From the NCBI RefSeq assembly GCF_002028455.1, contig NZ_MWUM01000001.1, positions 1 through 64,000 of the forward strand: 64,000 nucleotides of DNA, read 5' to 3'. The position numbers and the translations under genes were made by a program. The stretch comes from Zoogloea sp. LCSB751. GTDB taxonomy: Bacteria; Pseudomonadota; Gammaproteobacteria; Burkholderiales; Rhodocyclaceae. This document shows positions 52,242 through 61,198 of this stretch, in pieces (the stretch's first letter is position 1; every line of letters starts with the position of its first letter). A model generated the notes under the pieces. That model saw only the letters and a list, made by a program, of their open reading frames with translations. It was not told the DNA's origin and searched no databases.

Positions 52242-52988
52242 TCAGTCCGCGTGTACGTCGTCGACGGCCCGGTTGGCGCCGTAGTTGCGCAGCCGGTTCT
52301 CGGCGGCAACACCGAGGATCTTCAAGAGCCAGGGGGGCGGCGAGTTTTCCATCGCCTCCTGGAACTTGGCGATCACTTCGTCCGCCGTGCCGCCTTCCGC
52401 CAGCTTGATCGGATAGATGTCGGCACGGATGATCTTGGCTGCCGCTGGGCCGCCGACGGACACCACGTACACCACGTGGCAGTCGCCGATGAGCTGGGCG
52501 CGGAACAGGTTCTTGTCCGGCGCGAAATCGGCCTCGGCCGTGTGGCGCACATCGATCAGGCGGCTCTCGGTGGGCGACACCTGGTAGACCAGGAAGCGCA
52601 GACAGGAGCCGAAGTGGCCGTTGAGGGCCAGGCCGAAGTCGGAGGCGATGGCTACGCGCACCGAGCCCGGCATGTCGCCTTCGTTATAGGGTTCGAGCGG
52701 CGGCAGGCCCTCGTCGTCGTCGGCGTCGCCCCACAGGATGCGCACGGCCAGCTTCATGGCTTCCAGGCCGATGCCGATGTCCTCGCCGTCCTCTTCGCCG
52801 TCGAGGCTGCCGAAGCCGGTCTTCAGGTGGGTGACGGTGATGTTGCGCAGGGTCTCGGTGTCGATGCTGTCGCCGAGGCATTCCTGCAGCACTTCGATGA
52901 GACGGGTCAGGCCGATGTTGGGCATGGCCCGGGAGGCAAGGGCAACCCGGAGGGCGGCCTCGCGGGTGATCTTTTCGGGTTTTTCCAT
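52242..52988 (-). CDS. NafY/NifX-family nitrogenase cofactor-binding protein
   Basis: This 248-residue protein has the two-part layout of NafY, the nitrogenase gamma protein. The helical N-terminal domain (about 1-95) contains REAALRVALASRAMPNIGLTRLIEVL in part. The C-terminal domain (about 107-220) is the NifX/NifB-type iron-molybdenum-cofactor-binding fold, with VRVAIASDFGLALNGHFGSCLRFLVYQV (in part); the histidine in NGHFG is the cofactor ligand. It should hold FeMo-co and escort apo-nitrogenase. It is transcribed from a sigma-54-type promoter with a shared NifA site. Confidence 0.88.
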   Translation of the reverse strand: MEKPEKITREAALRVALASRAMPNIGLTRLIEVLQECLGDSIDTETLRNITVTHLKTGFGSLDGEEDGEDIGIGLEAMKLAVRILWGDADDDEGLPPLEPYNEGDMPGSVRVAIASDFGLALNGHFGSCLRFLVYQVSPTESRLIDVRHTAEADFAPDKNLFRAQLIGDCHVVYVVSVGGPAAAKIIRADIYPIKLAEGGTADEVIAKFQEAMENSPPPWLLKILGVAAENRLRNYGANRAVDDVHAD

Positions 52989-53026
52989 GGGGGACTCCGC
53001 TCGCTTGTGATGTTTCCCCAGCTATC

Positions 53027-53042
53027 AGCAGATACAGTGCCA
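53027..53042 (-). promoter_or_regulatory. Sigma-54 promoter of the nafY operon
   Basis: On the minus strand TGGCACTGTATCTGCT fits the -24/-12 pattern: the GG and GC pairs are separated by exactly ten bases and the -24 box TGGCAC is perfect. Transcription would start near 53016, about 28 bases before the nafY ATG. Confidence 0.78.
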
Positions 53043-53133
53043 GCTCCCGGCGTGTCGTTCGGTGTGCCGTTCAAGTGCTTGTCGGCAAAGCGGAAGTTGC
53101 CGGATGCCGGGGCCCGCCCGGCGGTTGGCGATG

Positions 53134-53149
53134 TGTCGTTTCAACGACA
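53134..53149. promoter_or_regulatory. NifA upstream activator sequence
   Basis: TGTCGTTTCAACGACA matches TGT-N10-ACA exactly and is a palindrome with seven-base arms. It lies about 92 bases from the -24 box of the nafY promoter and about 118 bases from that of the divergent 91-aa gene, usual distances for NifA activation. The rest of the 356-base gap (52989-53344) shows only the two sigma-54 promoters. Confidence 0.78.
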
Positions 53150-53266
53150 AAACCCGCGTCCGGCGTGGCGGGGTTGCGGCGACGGGATGTCGCCTTCCCG
53201 ACAAGCCGGGGGCGTCAAGGGGGCCAGGATGCCGCGCCGGAGGCGTTATCCAGGGCGGAGGAGGCG

Positions 53267-53282
53267 TGGTTCGAAGCTTGCT
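53267..53282 (+). promoter_or_regulatory. Sigma-54 promoter of the 91-aa gene
   Basis: TGGTTCGAAGCTTGCT has the GG and GC pairs ten bases apart, with TTGCT as a perfect -12 box. Transcription would start near 53293, about 52 bases before the gene start. The shared NifA site lies upstream. Confidence 0.75.
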
Positions 53283-53344
53283 AATACCTGTTCGACACCG
53301 CCGGATTGCGGCGGTCTTGGACAATGCGACAGCGGGAGACCCAC

Positions 53345-53620
53345 ATGGATGCAAGAGTGAGTGTGAAGGACAGGAACGGCCGGGCGGTCGCCGTGGGCGA
53401 ACATGTACGGATCCTGTCCGTGTCGCCGGATCCGGACATGGACGAGGATGAACTGGACATGATCATGTTCATGGTCGGGGCGATCTCCGAGGTGGAGAAG
53501 ATCGACGAGGAGGGCCGCGCCTGGGTGACCATGTGGTGGAACTGCGTGGAGACGACGGCGGTGAGCAGCGTCGGCCTGTTCCCCCACGAAATGGAGTGGG
53601 TGCCGCCGGAACTGGGCTGA
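53345..53620 (+). CDS. Small protein under NifA/sigma-54 control, unknown
   Basis: This 91-residue protein is acidic and mostly beta strand: VGEHVRILSVSPD, then DMIMFMVGAISEVEKID and WVTMWWNCVETTAVSSVGLF. It could be a small SH3-like barrel, a common fold in nitrogen-fixation accessory proteins, although it is not NifZ or NifT by sequence. GGGAGA lies before the ATG at 53345; an upstream in-frame ATG at 53306 is less likely. It is convergent with the acetyltransferase gene. Confidence 0.78.
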   Translation: MDARVSVKDRNGRAVAVGEHVRILSVSPDPDMDEDELDMIMFMVGAISEVEKIDEEGRAWVTMWWNCVETTAVSSVGLFPHEMEWVPPELG

Positions 53621-53641
53621 GCGCCGGCAGCGTCTTGAGCC

Positions 53642-54139
53642 CTAGAGTTTCTTTTCCATGAACAGGGCCTGGCCCATGGCCGGGTCGAGCTGGTAGCCCG
53701 CGAAGCCGCAGTTCAGATAGGCCTGGCGGGCGCCGGCATTGCCCTCGAGCACCTCGAGGGTCAGCTTGCAGCAGTCCCGTTGCCGCGCCACCTGTTCGGC
53801 GTGGGCCAGCAGCGCCGAGGCGATGCCGCGACGGCGGAAGTCCTCATGCACGATGATGTCGTGCACATTCAGTAGTGGCCGGCCGGCGAAGGTGGAGAAG
53901 CCCTCCACGCAGTTGATCAGCCCGGCGGCCTGCCGCTCCCCTTTCTTGTTCCAGTAGGCGATGAAGCTCAGCACGGTCGGGCGGCGGCGCAGCTCGTCCG
54001 GCAGGCGCGCACGCAAGTCGTCGCTCATGGCCTGGCCGCTGCCGGTGGGGCCGCGCATGTAGTGGTCGAGCAGGTCGAGGAAATCGTCGCGCTGGGCTTC
54101 GTCGTCGAAGTCGACGGGCTGGATGGAGAGGTCGCTCAT
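53642..54139 (-). CDS. GNAT family N-acetyltransferase
   Basis: This 165-residue protein has the GNAT fold. The acetyl-CoA-binding segment [15 protein letters not shown] carries the Q/RxxGxG/A motif, and the C-terminal [19 protein letters not shown] is typical. The family adds acetyl groups to amines; the substrate is unknown. The ATG at 54139 is chosen because the domain begins directly after it. It is divergent from the hup operon, sharing a 284-base intergenic region. Confidence 0.88.
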   Translation of the reverse strand: MSDLSIQPVDFDDEAQRDDFLDLLDHYMRGPTGSGQAMSDDLRARLPDELRRRPTVLSFIAYWNKKGERQAAGLINCVEGFSTFAGRPLLNVHDIIVHEDFRRRGIASALLAHAEQVARQRDCCKLTLEVLEGNAGARQAYLNCGFAGYQLDPAMGQALFMEKKL

Positions 54140-54310
54140 CGTGGGTGTCCGCAAAATCAGGTTTATGCCGTGTGCTTGCTGTTGAGGTGGATGTCTGGTT
54201 TCCATTTGACCGGTCAGCCGATTACCAGTCTCTCGGCGTTGTCGCTGCCATGGTCTGCGGAAAATTACTAAAGCCTTGTGCTGAAAGGGTTTTAGAAGAC
54301 TGCCGGAATT

Positions 54311-54326
54311 GGGCACGCTTTTTGTT
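54311..54326 (+). promoter_or_regulatory. Possible sigma-54-type promoter of the hup operon
   Basis: GGGCACGCTTTTTGTT has a near-perfect -24 box and, ten bases after the GG, GT instead of GC in the -12 box. The start would be about 87 bases before the hupS ATG. Hydrogenase structural genes use sigma-54 with HoxA/NifA-type activators in several related bacteria. The rest of the 284-base gap (54140-54423) shows no other clear element. Confidence 0.42.
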
Positions 54327-54423
54327 AAACCCCCTGTCGACATGTGCGACGGTGCCGGCCCGCTTGCGTCGCGACAGATCAGAACATATCCGGGCCCGAT
54401 GTTCCACCAGGGGGTTGCTATCC

Positions 54424-55515
54424 ATGACTGAAACGTTCTACGAAGTGCTGCGGCGGCAAGGCATCACGCGCCGCAGCTTCATGAAATTCTGCAGCCTGAC
54501 GGCCACCTCGCTGGGCCTCGGCAGCGCTTTCGTGCCGAAGATTGCCCACGCGCTGGAAAACAAGCCGCGCACGCCGGTGATCTGGCTGCACGGTCTGGAG
54601 TGCACCTGCTGCTCGGAGTCCTTCATCCGCTCGGCCCACCCGCTGACCAAGGACGTGGTGTTGTCGATGCTGTCCCTCGACTATGACGACACGCTGATGG
54701 CCGCAGCCGGCCACCAGGCCGAGGCGATCATCGAAGAGGTCAAGAAGAAGTACAAGGGCAACTACATCGTCGCCGTCGAGGGCAATCCGCCGCTCAACGA
54801 GGACGGCATGTTCTGCATCCACGGCGGCCGTCCCTTCGTGGAAGTGCTGAAGGAAACCTGCGCCGACGCGAAGGCCATCATCAGCTGGGGCGCTTGCGCG
54901 TCCTACGGCTGCGTGCAGGCCGCCAAGCCAAACCCGACCCGTGCGACGCCGGTGCACAAGGTGATCACCGACAAGCCCATCGTGCGCGTGCCCGGCTGCC
55001 CGCCGATCGCCGAAGTGATGACCGGCGTGGTCACCTACATGCTGACCTTCGACAAGATCCCCGAACTCGACCGCCAGGGTCGCCCGAAGATGTTCTACGG
55101 CCAGCGCATCCACGACAAGTGCTACCGCCGCCCGCACTTCGACGCCGGCCAGTTCGTCGAGAACTGGGACGACGACGCGGCGCGCAAGGGCTATTGCCTC
55201 TACAAGATGGGCTGCAAGGGCCCGACCACCTACAACGCCTGCTCGTCGATGCGCTGGAACGGCGGCGTGAGCTGGCCGGTGCAGTCCGGCCACGGCTGCA
55301 TCGGCTGCTCGGAAGACGGCTTCTGGGACAAGGGCAGCTTCTACGACCGCGTCACCGACATCAAGCAATTCGCCATCGAAGGCAATGCCGACAAGGTCGG
55401 CGGCACGGCGGCCGGCGTGGTCGGTGCGGCGGTCGCCGCCCATGCCGCGGTGACGGCGCTGGCGCGGGCCCGCGGCGACAAGCAGGGCGACAATCAGAAT
55501 TCGGGAGATAAATAA
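54424..55515 (+). CDS. hupS: [NiFe] uptake hydrogenase small subunit
   Basis: This 363-residue subunit carries the iron-sulfur clusters that pass electrons from H2 toward cytochrome b. A twin-arginine signal (RRSFMKF at 16-22) directs it to the periplasm, and the precursor cuts near AHA. Cluster ligands include [21 protein letters not shown], and the C-terminal [10 protein letters not shown]-terminal hydrophobic helix ([17 protein letters not shown]) anchors it to the membrane. hupL overlaps its stop by one base. This is the group 1 membrane-bound hydrogenase layout. Confidence 0.97.
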   Translation: MTETFYEVLRRQGITRRSFMKFCSLTATSLGLGSAFVPKIAHALENKPRTPVIWLHGLECTCCSESFIRSAHPLTKDVVLSMLSLDYDDTLMAAAGHQAEAIIEEVKKKYKGNYIVAVEGNPPLNEDGMFCIHGGRPFVEVLKETCADAKAIISWGACASYGCVQAAKPNPTRATPVHKVITDKPIVRVPGCPPIAEVMTGVVTYMLTFDKIPELDRQGRPKMFYGQRIHDKCYRRPHFDAGQFVENWDDDAARKGYCLYKMGCKGPTTYNACSSMRWNGGVSWPVQSGHGCIGCSEDGFWDKGSFYDRVTDIKQFAIEGNADKVGGTAAGVVGAAVAAHAAVTALARARGDKQGDNQNSGDK

Positions 55516-57305
55516 TGACTGTGCTTGAAACCCAGGGCTTCAAGCTCGATAACTCCGGCAAGCGCGTGGTGGTCGATCCGGTGTGCCGGATCGAGGGCCA
55601 CATGCGCGTCGAGGTGAACATCGACGACAAGAACGTGATCCGCAACGCGGTGTCCACCGGCACCATGTGGCGCGGGCTGGAGGTGATCCTGAAGGGCCGC
55701 GACCCGCGCGATGCGTGGGCCTTCACCGAGCGGATCTGCGGAGTGTGCACCGGCACCCATGCGCTGACGTCCGTGCGCGCGGTGGAAGATGCCTTGGCGA
55801 TCCAGATCCCTGAGAACGCCAACATCATCCGCAACCTGATGCAGCTCAACCTGTACATCCACGACCACCTGGTGCACTTCTACCACCTGCATGCGCTGGA
55901 CTGGGTGGACGTGGTGTCGGCGCTGAAGGCCGATCCGAAGAAGACTTCCGAGCTGGCCCAGAGCATTTCCAGCTGGCCGCTGTCCTCGCCGGGCTATTTC
56001 CGTGACGTGCAGAACCGCCTGAAGAAGTTCGTCGAATCCGGCCAGCTCGGCCCCTTCATGAACGGCTACTGGGGCAACCCGGCCTACAAGCTGCCGCCGG
56101 AAGCCAACCTGATGGCGGTCACCCACTATCTGGAAGCGCTGGATTTCCAGAAGGACATCGTCAAGGTTCATACCATCTTCGGCGGCAAGAACCCGCACCC
56201 GAACTGGCTGGTTGGCGGCGTGCCCTGCGCCATCAATCTGGAAGGCACTGGCGCGGTCGGGGCGATCAACATGGAGCGCCTGAACCTGGTCAGTTCCATC
56301 ATCGACCGCTGCATCGACTTCATCGACAACGTCTACATCCCCGACCTGAAGGCCATCGCCAGCTTCTACAAGGACTGGACCTACGGCGGCGGCATCTCGT
56401 CCCAGGCGCTGCTGTCCTACGGTGACATCCCGGACAAGGCCAACGATTACTCTGCGTCCAGCCTGTTGCTGCCGCGCGGCGCGATCATCGGCGGCGACCT
56501 CACCAAGATCCACGAGGTGGACCTGAAGGACCCGGAGCAGATCCAGGAATTCGTCGCCCATAGCTGGTACAAGTACGCCGACGAGTCCAAGGGCCTGCAT
56601 CCCTTCGACGGCGTCACCGAGCCGCACTTCGAGCTCGGCAAGAACACCAAGGGCACCAAGACCCGGATCGAGAGCCTCGACGAAGCCGGCAAGTACTCGT
56701 GGATCAAGGCGCCGCGCTGGCGCGGCAACGCGATGGAAGTGGGCCCGCTGGCCCGCTACGTGATCGGCTACGTGCAGAAGAACCCGGAGTTCAAGGAACC
56801 CGTCGACAAGCTGCTGTCCGATCTCGGCCTGCCGCTGCAGGCGATCTTCTCGACTCTCGGCCGTACCGCCGCGCGGGGCCTTGAAGCGTCATGGGCGGCC
56901 CACAAGTCGCGCTACTTCTTCGACAAGCTGATCGCCAACCTGAAGGCCGGCGACCTCAACACCGCCAACATCGACAAGTGGGAGCCGAGCAAGTGGCCGG
57001 CCGAAACCAAGGGTGCCGGCTTCACCGAGGCGCCGCGCGGCGCGTTGGGGCACTGGATCAAGATCAAGGACGGCCGCATCGACAACTACCAGGCCGTGGT
57101 ACCGACCACCTGGAACGGCGGTCCGCGCGACGACAAGGGGCAGATCGGCGCCTTCGAGGCCTCGCTGATGAACACCCCGGTGGCCAAGCCCGACGAGCCG
57201 CTGGAGATCCTGCGCACGCTGCATTCCTTCGATCCCTGCCTGGCCTGCTCCACTCACGTGATGGCGCCGGACGGACAGGAAATGGCGTCAGTCAAGGTCC
57301 GTTAA
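55515..57305 (+). CDS. hupL: [NiFe] uptake hydrogenase large subunit
   Basis: This 596-residue subunit holds the NiFe centre. Nickel ligands are in RICGVC at 73-78 and DPCLAC at 573-578. The C terminus continues 15 residues past histidine 581 (sequence [15 protein letters not shown]), the peptide removed by HupD after nickel insertion. [14 protein letters not shown] and the long helical core are typical. It is exported with HupS by the twin-arginine route. It starts one base inside the hupS stop codon. Confidence 0.98.
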   Translation: MTVLETQGFKLDNSGKRVVVDPVCRIEGHMRVEVNIDDKNVIRNAVSTGTMWRGLEVILKGRDPRDAWAFTERICGVCTGTHALTSVRAVEDALAIQIPENANIIRNLMQLNLYIHDHLVHFYHLHALDWVDVVSALKADPKKTSELAQSISSWPLSSPGYFRDVQNRLKKFVESGQLGPFMNGYWGNPAYKLPPEANLMAVTHYLEALDFQKDIVKVHTIFGGKNPHPNWLVGGVPCAINLEGTGAVGAINMERLNLVSSIIDRCIDFIDNVYIPDLKAIASFYKDWTYGGGISSQALLSYGDIPDKANDYSASSLLLPRGAIIGGDLTKIHEVDLKDPEQIQEFVAHSWYKYADESKGLHPFDGVTEPHFELGKNTKGTKTRIESLDEAGKYSWIKAPRWRGNAMEVGPLARYVIGYVQKNPEFKEPVDKLLSDLGLPLQAIFSTLGRTAARGLEASWAAHKSRYFFDKLIANLKAGDLNTANIDKWEPSKWPAETKGAGFTEAPRGALGHWIKIKDGRIDNYQAVVPTTWNGGPRDDKGQIGAFEASLMNTPVAKPDEPLEILRTLHSFDPCLACSTHVMAPDGQEMASVKVR

Positions 57306-57315
57306 GGAGCTGATC

Positions 57316-58020
57316 ATGCTGTCACAACAGGACATGCTGGAGGCCGAAAGGCACGGCCGGCAGGTACGCTCGATCTACGTCTATGAAGCCCCGGTGCGTC
57401 TGTGGCACTGGATCAACGCGCTGGCGATGGTGGTGCTGGCGGTCAGCGGCTACTTCATCGGCAAGCCGCTGCCGACGCTGCCGGGCGAGGCGTCCGACAA
57501 CTTCCTGATGGGCTACATCCGTTTTGCCCATTTTGCGGCGGCCTACATCTTCGCGGTGGGGCTGGCCGGGCGGGTGTACTGGGCCTTCGTCGGCAACCAC
57601 CACTCGCGCCAGATCTTCAAGCTGCCGATCTTCAACAGCCACTGGTGGAGCGAAGTGTTCTTCGAGCTGCGCTGGTATCTGTTCCTCGAGAAGCAGCCGA
57701 AGAAATACGTCGGCCACAACCCGATGGCCCAGCTGATGATGTTCTTCTTCTTCACCGTGCTGGCCTTCGGCATGCTCTGCACCGGTTTCGCGCTGTATGG
57801 CGAGGGGCTGGGGCTCGGCTCCTGGGCCGATCGTCTGTTCGGCTGGGTGATTCCCCTGCTCGGCGGCTCGATGCAGACCCACAGCCTGCACCGACTGGGC
57901 ATGTGGATCATGATGAGCTTCGTCGTCGTGCACGTGTATGCGGCGATCCGCGAGGACATCATGAGCCGCCAGAGCCTGATCTCGACGATGATCTCCGGCT
58001 GGCGGATGTTCAAGGATTGA
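57316..58020 (+). CDS. hupC: Hydrogenase cytochrome b subunit
   Basis: This 234-residue membrane protein passes electrons from HupSL to quinone. It has four to five helices, with histidines placed for two b-type haems: YEAPVRLWHWINALAMVV, GYIRFAHFAAAYIF and THSLHRLGMWIMMSFVVVHVYAAI (in part). AAGGAG before the ATG overlaps the end of hupL. It is the third gene of the operon. Confidence 0.96.
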   Translation: MLSQQDMLEAERHGRQVRSIYVYEAPVRLWHWINALAMVVLAVSGYFIGKPLPTLPGEASDNFLMGYIRFAHFAAAYIFAVGLAGRVYWAFVGNHHSRQIFKLPIFNSHWWSEVFFELRWYLFLEKQPKKYVGHNPMAQLMMFFFFTVLAFGMLCTGFALYGEGLGLGSWADRLFGWVIPLLGGSMQTHSLHRLGMWIMMSFVVVHVYAAIREDIMSRQSLISTMISGWRMFKD

Positions 58021-58040
58021 GTGTTGCGCAGCTGCGCGCA

Positions 58041-58412
58041 ATGAGCCGCAAGGTCTCCCTCCCCGGGCCGGACCGTCCCTGGCAACAGGGCGTTCCGGCC
58101 TTTCTGCGTTTGCGCGCGGGGCGGCGTCCGCCGCATCCGGGGCATTTCCTGGAGAGTCGCTTCCTGGTGCCGCTGGGCATCACCCAGGATGCGCTGGCGA
58201 GGGCGCTGGGGATCTCGCGGCGCAGGGTCAATGAGCTGGTGCGCGGTAAACGCGCCGTGACGCCGGATACGGCAGTACGGCTGGCGTTGCTGTTTCAGCT
58301 GGAGCCGGCCTTCTGGCTGGGGTTGCAACTGCAGTGGGATCTGTACCGGGAGTGTCGGGCCGTGGGATGCGGCCCGAGCAGCATTACGGGATTTGCGACA
58401 TCAGGTGGATGA
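58041..58412 (+). CDS. Orphan HigA-family antitoxin-like DNA-binding protein
   Basis: This 123-residue protein has an XRE helix-turn-helix of the HigA type: HPGHFLESRFLVPLGITQDALARALGIS (in part), RRRVNELVRGKRAVTPDTA and FWLGLQLQWDL. In HigBA modules such a protein represses its own operon and neutralises an RNA-cutting toxin. No HigB is encoded on either side. It begins 20 bases after hupC and shares orientation. It overlaps the end of the convergent 360-aa gene by 29 bases. A regulator of the hup operon is possible. The start codon rests on the operon spacing. Confidence 0.75.
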   Translation: MSRKVSLPGPDRPWQQGVPAFLRLRAGRRPPHPGHFLESRFLVPLGITQDALARALGISRRRVNELVRGKRAVTPDTAVRLALLFQLEPAFWLGLQLQWDLYRECRAVGCGPSSITGFATSGG

Positions 58413-59466
58413 GACCGGCGGTGCTGAAGGTCAGCACCAGCACCAGGCCCACGCCGGTCGCCACCAGCGGAGCGTAGCTCACGTTGGAGAAATGGCGGCC
58501 ACAGTTGCGACAGCGGAAATACTCGCTGAACGTGATGCCGGCGATCCTGCGTGGATTGATCCGCGAGATGCGTACGTTGGTGCTGTTGCAATGTACGCAG
58601 GTTGGGGTTGTGGGGGTCCAGAATGTGGTCCGCCGGGCCGGGCGATGGCGATCCTCGATCTTGACGGCCGGCTGCGCCGTCTTTTTGACTTTCTTCTTTG
58701 GTGCCGGGGCGAGCTCTGGATCGGTGTCGGGTGTCGTGCTGTCGGGTTCGTTGTCCTTGCTTGCCGTCGCATTCGATCTACGGATCCGCAGCAGATAGAC
58801 ATTCAGTCCAGCTGACACCAGGACCAGTGCAATGATCAGGCCCGTCTTCAGGTGTGGGCGGATTGCCTGCCACAGATTTTCCAGGTCGTCCCGTGTCCAG
58901 GAGGAAGAAGAAGCGCTCGACGTCGAGGTGTCCGTCTTGGCCACATCGGCGGAGCCCTTCAACTCCTTCAGCTTCTCGTGGCCGTGCCAGGCCGCATCGG
59001 CCGGGGACATGCCGGCACGGGTCAGGGTGACTGCGTCTTCGAAGGCAAAGCCGGCCTCCCACCAGGCCAGGCGATCCCGTGGCGTGAAGCCTTCGCGTTT
59101 CCACTGGGCGGGATCGGACTGATCGAGCTCCGCCATCAGCGTGCGGTTGTTCTTGGTCGAGTCGCGCCATTCGGCCGCCTCATCCGGATCGAAACCTTTG
59201 TCGGACCAGGTGCGTGCCACCACGGGCGCGAAGCCGGCGTTCTTCCACTCGCGCGCATCGTGGGGCTTGAACGAATAGCCCTCCCATTCACGGGCTTCCG
59301 CCGGCTTCATGCCGGTGTCCTCCCAACGGGTGATCTTGCGGGGTGTGGCAGACGCGTCGGTCTGGGCCTCAGCCGCAGGCTTCGGCGAGTCGTCTTCGGC
59401 TGGCCGGGCCAGTGGTGCCGCCGTCAGGAGGGCGAGAGCGGTAAGGGCAGGCAGGATCTTTTTCAT
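58384..59466 (-). CDS. Exported tandem-repeat membrane protein inside the hup cluster
   Basis: This 360-residue protein has a signal peptide (MKKILPALTALALLTAAPLA). Residues 40-175 contain about eight repeats of 13-18 residues, each with a tryptophan or aromatic, then GF or GM, a P-x-x-A and a second tryptophan: for example WEDTGMKPAEAREW and WSDKGFDPDEAAEW. A serine-rich linker, a membrane helix near 215-235 and a second at the C terminus (LVATGVGLVLVLTFSTAGLI) follow, with two CxxC pairs between them (CVHC and CRNC), perhaps a zinc ribbon. It is encoded antisense to the hup genes and overlaps the HigA-like gene. Function unknown. Confidence 0.75.
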   Translation of the reverse strand: MKKILPALTALALLTAAPLARPAEDDSPKPAAEAQTDASATPRKITRWEDTGMKPAEAREWEGYSFKPHDAREWKNAGFAPVVARTWSDKGFDPDEAAEWRDSTKNNRTLMAELDQSDPAQWKREGFTPRDRLAWWEAGFAFEDAVTLTRAGMSPADAAWHGHEKLKELKGSADVAKTDTSTSSASSSSWTRDDLENLWQAIRPHLKTGLIIALVLVSAGLNVYLLRIRRSNATASKDNEPDSTTPDTDPELAPAPKKKVKKTAQPAVKIEDRHRPARRTTFWTPTTPTCVHCNSTNVRISRINPRRIAGITFSEYFRCRNCGRHFSNVSYAPLVATGVGLVLVLTFSTAGLIHLMSQIP

Positions 59467-59828
59467 GGGCTCAAGACAATAAACCACTCCGTCCTGGAGT
59501 GCAGCGCAAATTCCGTTGCAATGCGAAAAAATTCCTGCTGCGCAGTCCGGAGTATGTTCATGAAATATTTCGACGGCAGGGGGCCGGCGGAGTGTGCGCC
59601 GGTGGCCGGCCGGGATATGCAATTGCCGTTTCAGCCCTGGTGAGTGGCCGAAAACAATGGTTTCGATTTGGTTTTCATGTGGAAGTCCGGTGATCGCTTT
59701 CTCTAAAGACGGATGCCCCGGCGCTGTGGAGAGGCCTGCCAGACCTGCCATTTGCCCGCGTATGGCCCTACAAGCGAAGACGGCACGGATCTTGATTGTG
59801 TAACTCGTCCCGTTACAAAGGCGTGTTC
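59467..59828. other. Divergent intergenic region between the repeat-protein gene and hupD
   Basis: This 362-base gap has no convincing gene. It is locally AT-richer than its surroundings. A GTAAC-N7-GTTAC inverted repeat lies at 59800-59816, just before hupD, and a partial -24/-12-like sequence at 59781-59796 has GG-N10-GA instead of GG-N10-GC. Confidence 0.5.
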
Positions 59829-60440
59829 ATGACTTCCGTGCCGCGAATTCTCGTTTTGGGTATCGGCAATCTCCTGTGGGCCGACGAAGGCTTTGGCGTG
59901 CGTTGCGTGGAGGCGCTGGCCGAGCGTTATGCGCTGCCCGACAACGTCACCGCGATGGATGGCGGCACCCAGGGCCTGTACCTGTTGCCCTATGTGGAGG
60001 AGGCGCAGCGCCTGCTGGTCTTCGACGCGGTCGATTACGGCGATGCGCCGGGCACGCTGCGCATCGTCACCGGCAGCGAGGTGCCGCGCTTCATGGGCGC
60101 CAAGAAGATGAGCCTGCACCAGACCGGCTTCCAGGAAGTGCTGGCGTCCGCCGAACTGCTCGGCCGCCTGCCCGAGGAGCTGGTGCTGATCGGTTGCCAG
60201 CCGGTCGAGCTGGAAGACTTTGGCGGTAGCCTGCGCGATGCGGTGAAGGCGCAGATCGAGCCGGCGCTGGCGGTGGCCGGCGAATGGCTGGCCCGCTGGG
60301 GCGCGCCGCTGGCCCCGCGCGAAGGCGCCGGGCCGCGCCTCAACGAAGGCAGCCTGGAAATGGCCAATTACGAGGCCGGCCGACCCAGCGAGCAGGAGGC
60401 TTGCCGCTTCGGCGATGCGCGCTTCCTGCAGGAGGGCTGA
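59829..60440 (+). CDS. hupD: Hydrogenase maturation protease
   Basis: This 203-residue enzyme cuts the C-terminal peptide of HupL after nickel is inserted. It has the family pattern ILVLGIGNLLWADEGFGVR with the nickel-sensing aspartate/glutamate, AMDGGTQGLYLLP, FDAVDYGDAPGTL and KMSLHQTGFQEVLA. The ATG at 59829 is used because the conserved strand then starts near residue 6. A ribosome-binding site is weak (AAAGG). It resumes the hup order after the inserted repeat gene. Confidence 0.96.
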   Translation: MTSVPRILVLGIGNLLWADEGFGVRCVEALAERYALPDNVTAMDGGTQGLYLLPYVEEAQRLLVFDAVDYGDAPGTLRIVTGSEVPRFMGAKKMSLHQTGFQEVLASAELLGRLPEELVLIGCQPVELEDFGGSLRDAVKAQIEPALAVAGEWLARWGAPLAPREGAGPRLNEGSLEMANYEAGRPSEQEACRFGDARFLQEG

Positions 60441-60443
60441 GCC

Positions 60444-60749
60444 GTGTGTCTCGGCGTACCGTACCGCGTCATCGAATCCGCCGGCTGGATGGCCCGCTGC
60501 GACGGGCCGGATGGCGAGCAGCACATCGATCTGTCGCTGGTCGGCGAACAGCCGCCCGGTACCTGGCTGCTGACTTTTCTCGGCGCCGCGCGGGAGGTGA
60601 TCGACGCCGACCGGGCCGCCGCCATCAACAACGCGCTGGCTGCGCTCGATGCGGCAATGGCCGGCGACCATGCGCGCATCGACGCGCTGTTCGCCGACCT
60701 GGTCGACCGCGAACCGAGCCTGCCCGATCACTTGAAGGATCTTTCATGA
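60444..60749 (+). CDS. hupF: Hydrogenase assembly chaperone HupF/HypC
   Basis: This 101-residue protein begins MCLGVP, with the essential cysteine at position 2, and has the small OB fold of the HypC family. It binds the large-subunit precursor and carries the iron-cyanide-CO intermediate. The longer C-terminal helix (AAINNALAALDAAMAGDHARIDALFADLVDRE in part) resembles HupF, which protects HupL when oxygen is present. GTG is the start. It overlaps hupG by four bases. Confidence 0.92.
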   Translation: MCLGVPYRVIESAGWMARCDGPDGEQHIDLSLVGEQPPGTWLLTFLGAAREVIDADRAAAINNALAALDAAMAGDHARIDALFADLVDREPSLPDHLKDLS

Positions 60750-61198
60750 GCGTTCAATTCGCGCCGCCCCAGTCGTCCCTCGACAAGCTGGACGCGGCCC
60801 TCAAGCGCCTGGCCGAGCGCCACGGCTTCGAGCGCGTCGCCGACGCGGCCGCCTTCGAGGCCGGCGCAGGGCTGGCCGTGCTGCTGCTGACCGACGATCC
60901 CCAGCGCAGCCCCGAATCCCTCGACGTCATCGTCGTACTGCCCGAGGCGCTGCAGGCCCTCGGCCTGCCGGCGCGGCGCTTCGCCGCCGATGCGCAGGTA
61001 AGCCCGCTGCTGGCCAAGCGCTTCGGTGCCAGCCGTTTCCCGACCGTCGTCGTGCTGCGCGACGGCGCCTACCTGGGCGCCTTCAGCGGCATCCTCGACT
61101 GGGGCCCCTTCGTCGGCGAGTTGCAGGCCCTGGCCGCCGCCGCCCCCAGCCGCCCCCCGATTTCCGTTGCCGTCCAGGACGCCAGGAGCTGTTCATGA
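60746..61198 (+). CDS. hupG: Hydrogenase accessory protein HupG/HyaE
   Basis: This 150-residue protein has a thioredoxin-like fold without the CxxC active site. It contains LAVLLLTDDPQRSPESLDVIVVLPE (in part), LAKRFGASRFPTVVVLRDGAYLG and GILDWGPFVGELQAL, typical of HyaE/HupG. It is thought to escort the small-subunit precursor before twin-arginine export. The stop overlaps the hupH start by four bases. Confidence 0.9.
   Translation: MSVQFAPPQSSLDKLDAALKRLAERHGFERVADAAAFEAGAGLAVLLLTDDPQRSPESLDVIVVLPEALQALGLPARRFAADAQVSPLLAKRFGASRFPTVVVLRDGAYLGAFSGILDWGPFVGELQALAAAAPSRPPISVAVQDARSCS

Noticed and set aside
59781..59796. Sigma-54 promoter before hupD
   Set aside because: CGGCACGGATCTTGAT has the right spacing, but the -12 pair is GA and not GC and the start would leave only about 20 bases of leader. 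It is kept as a note, not called.
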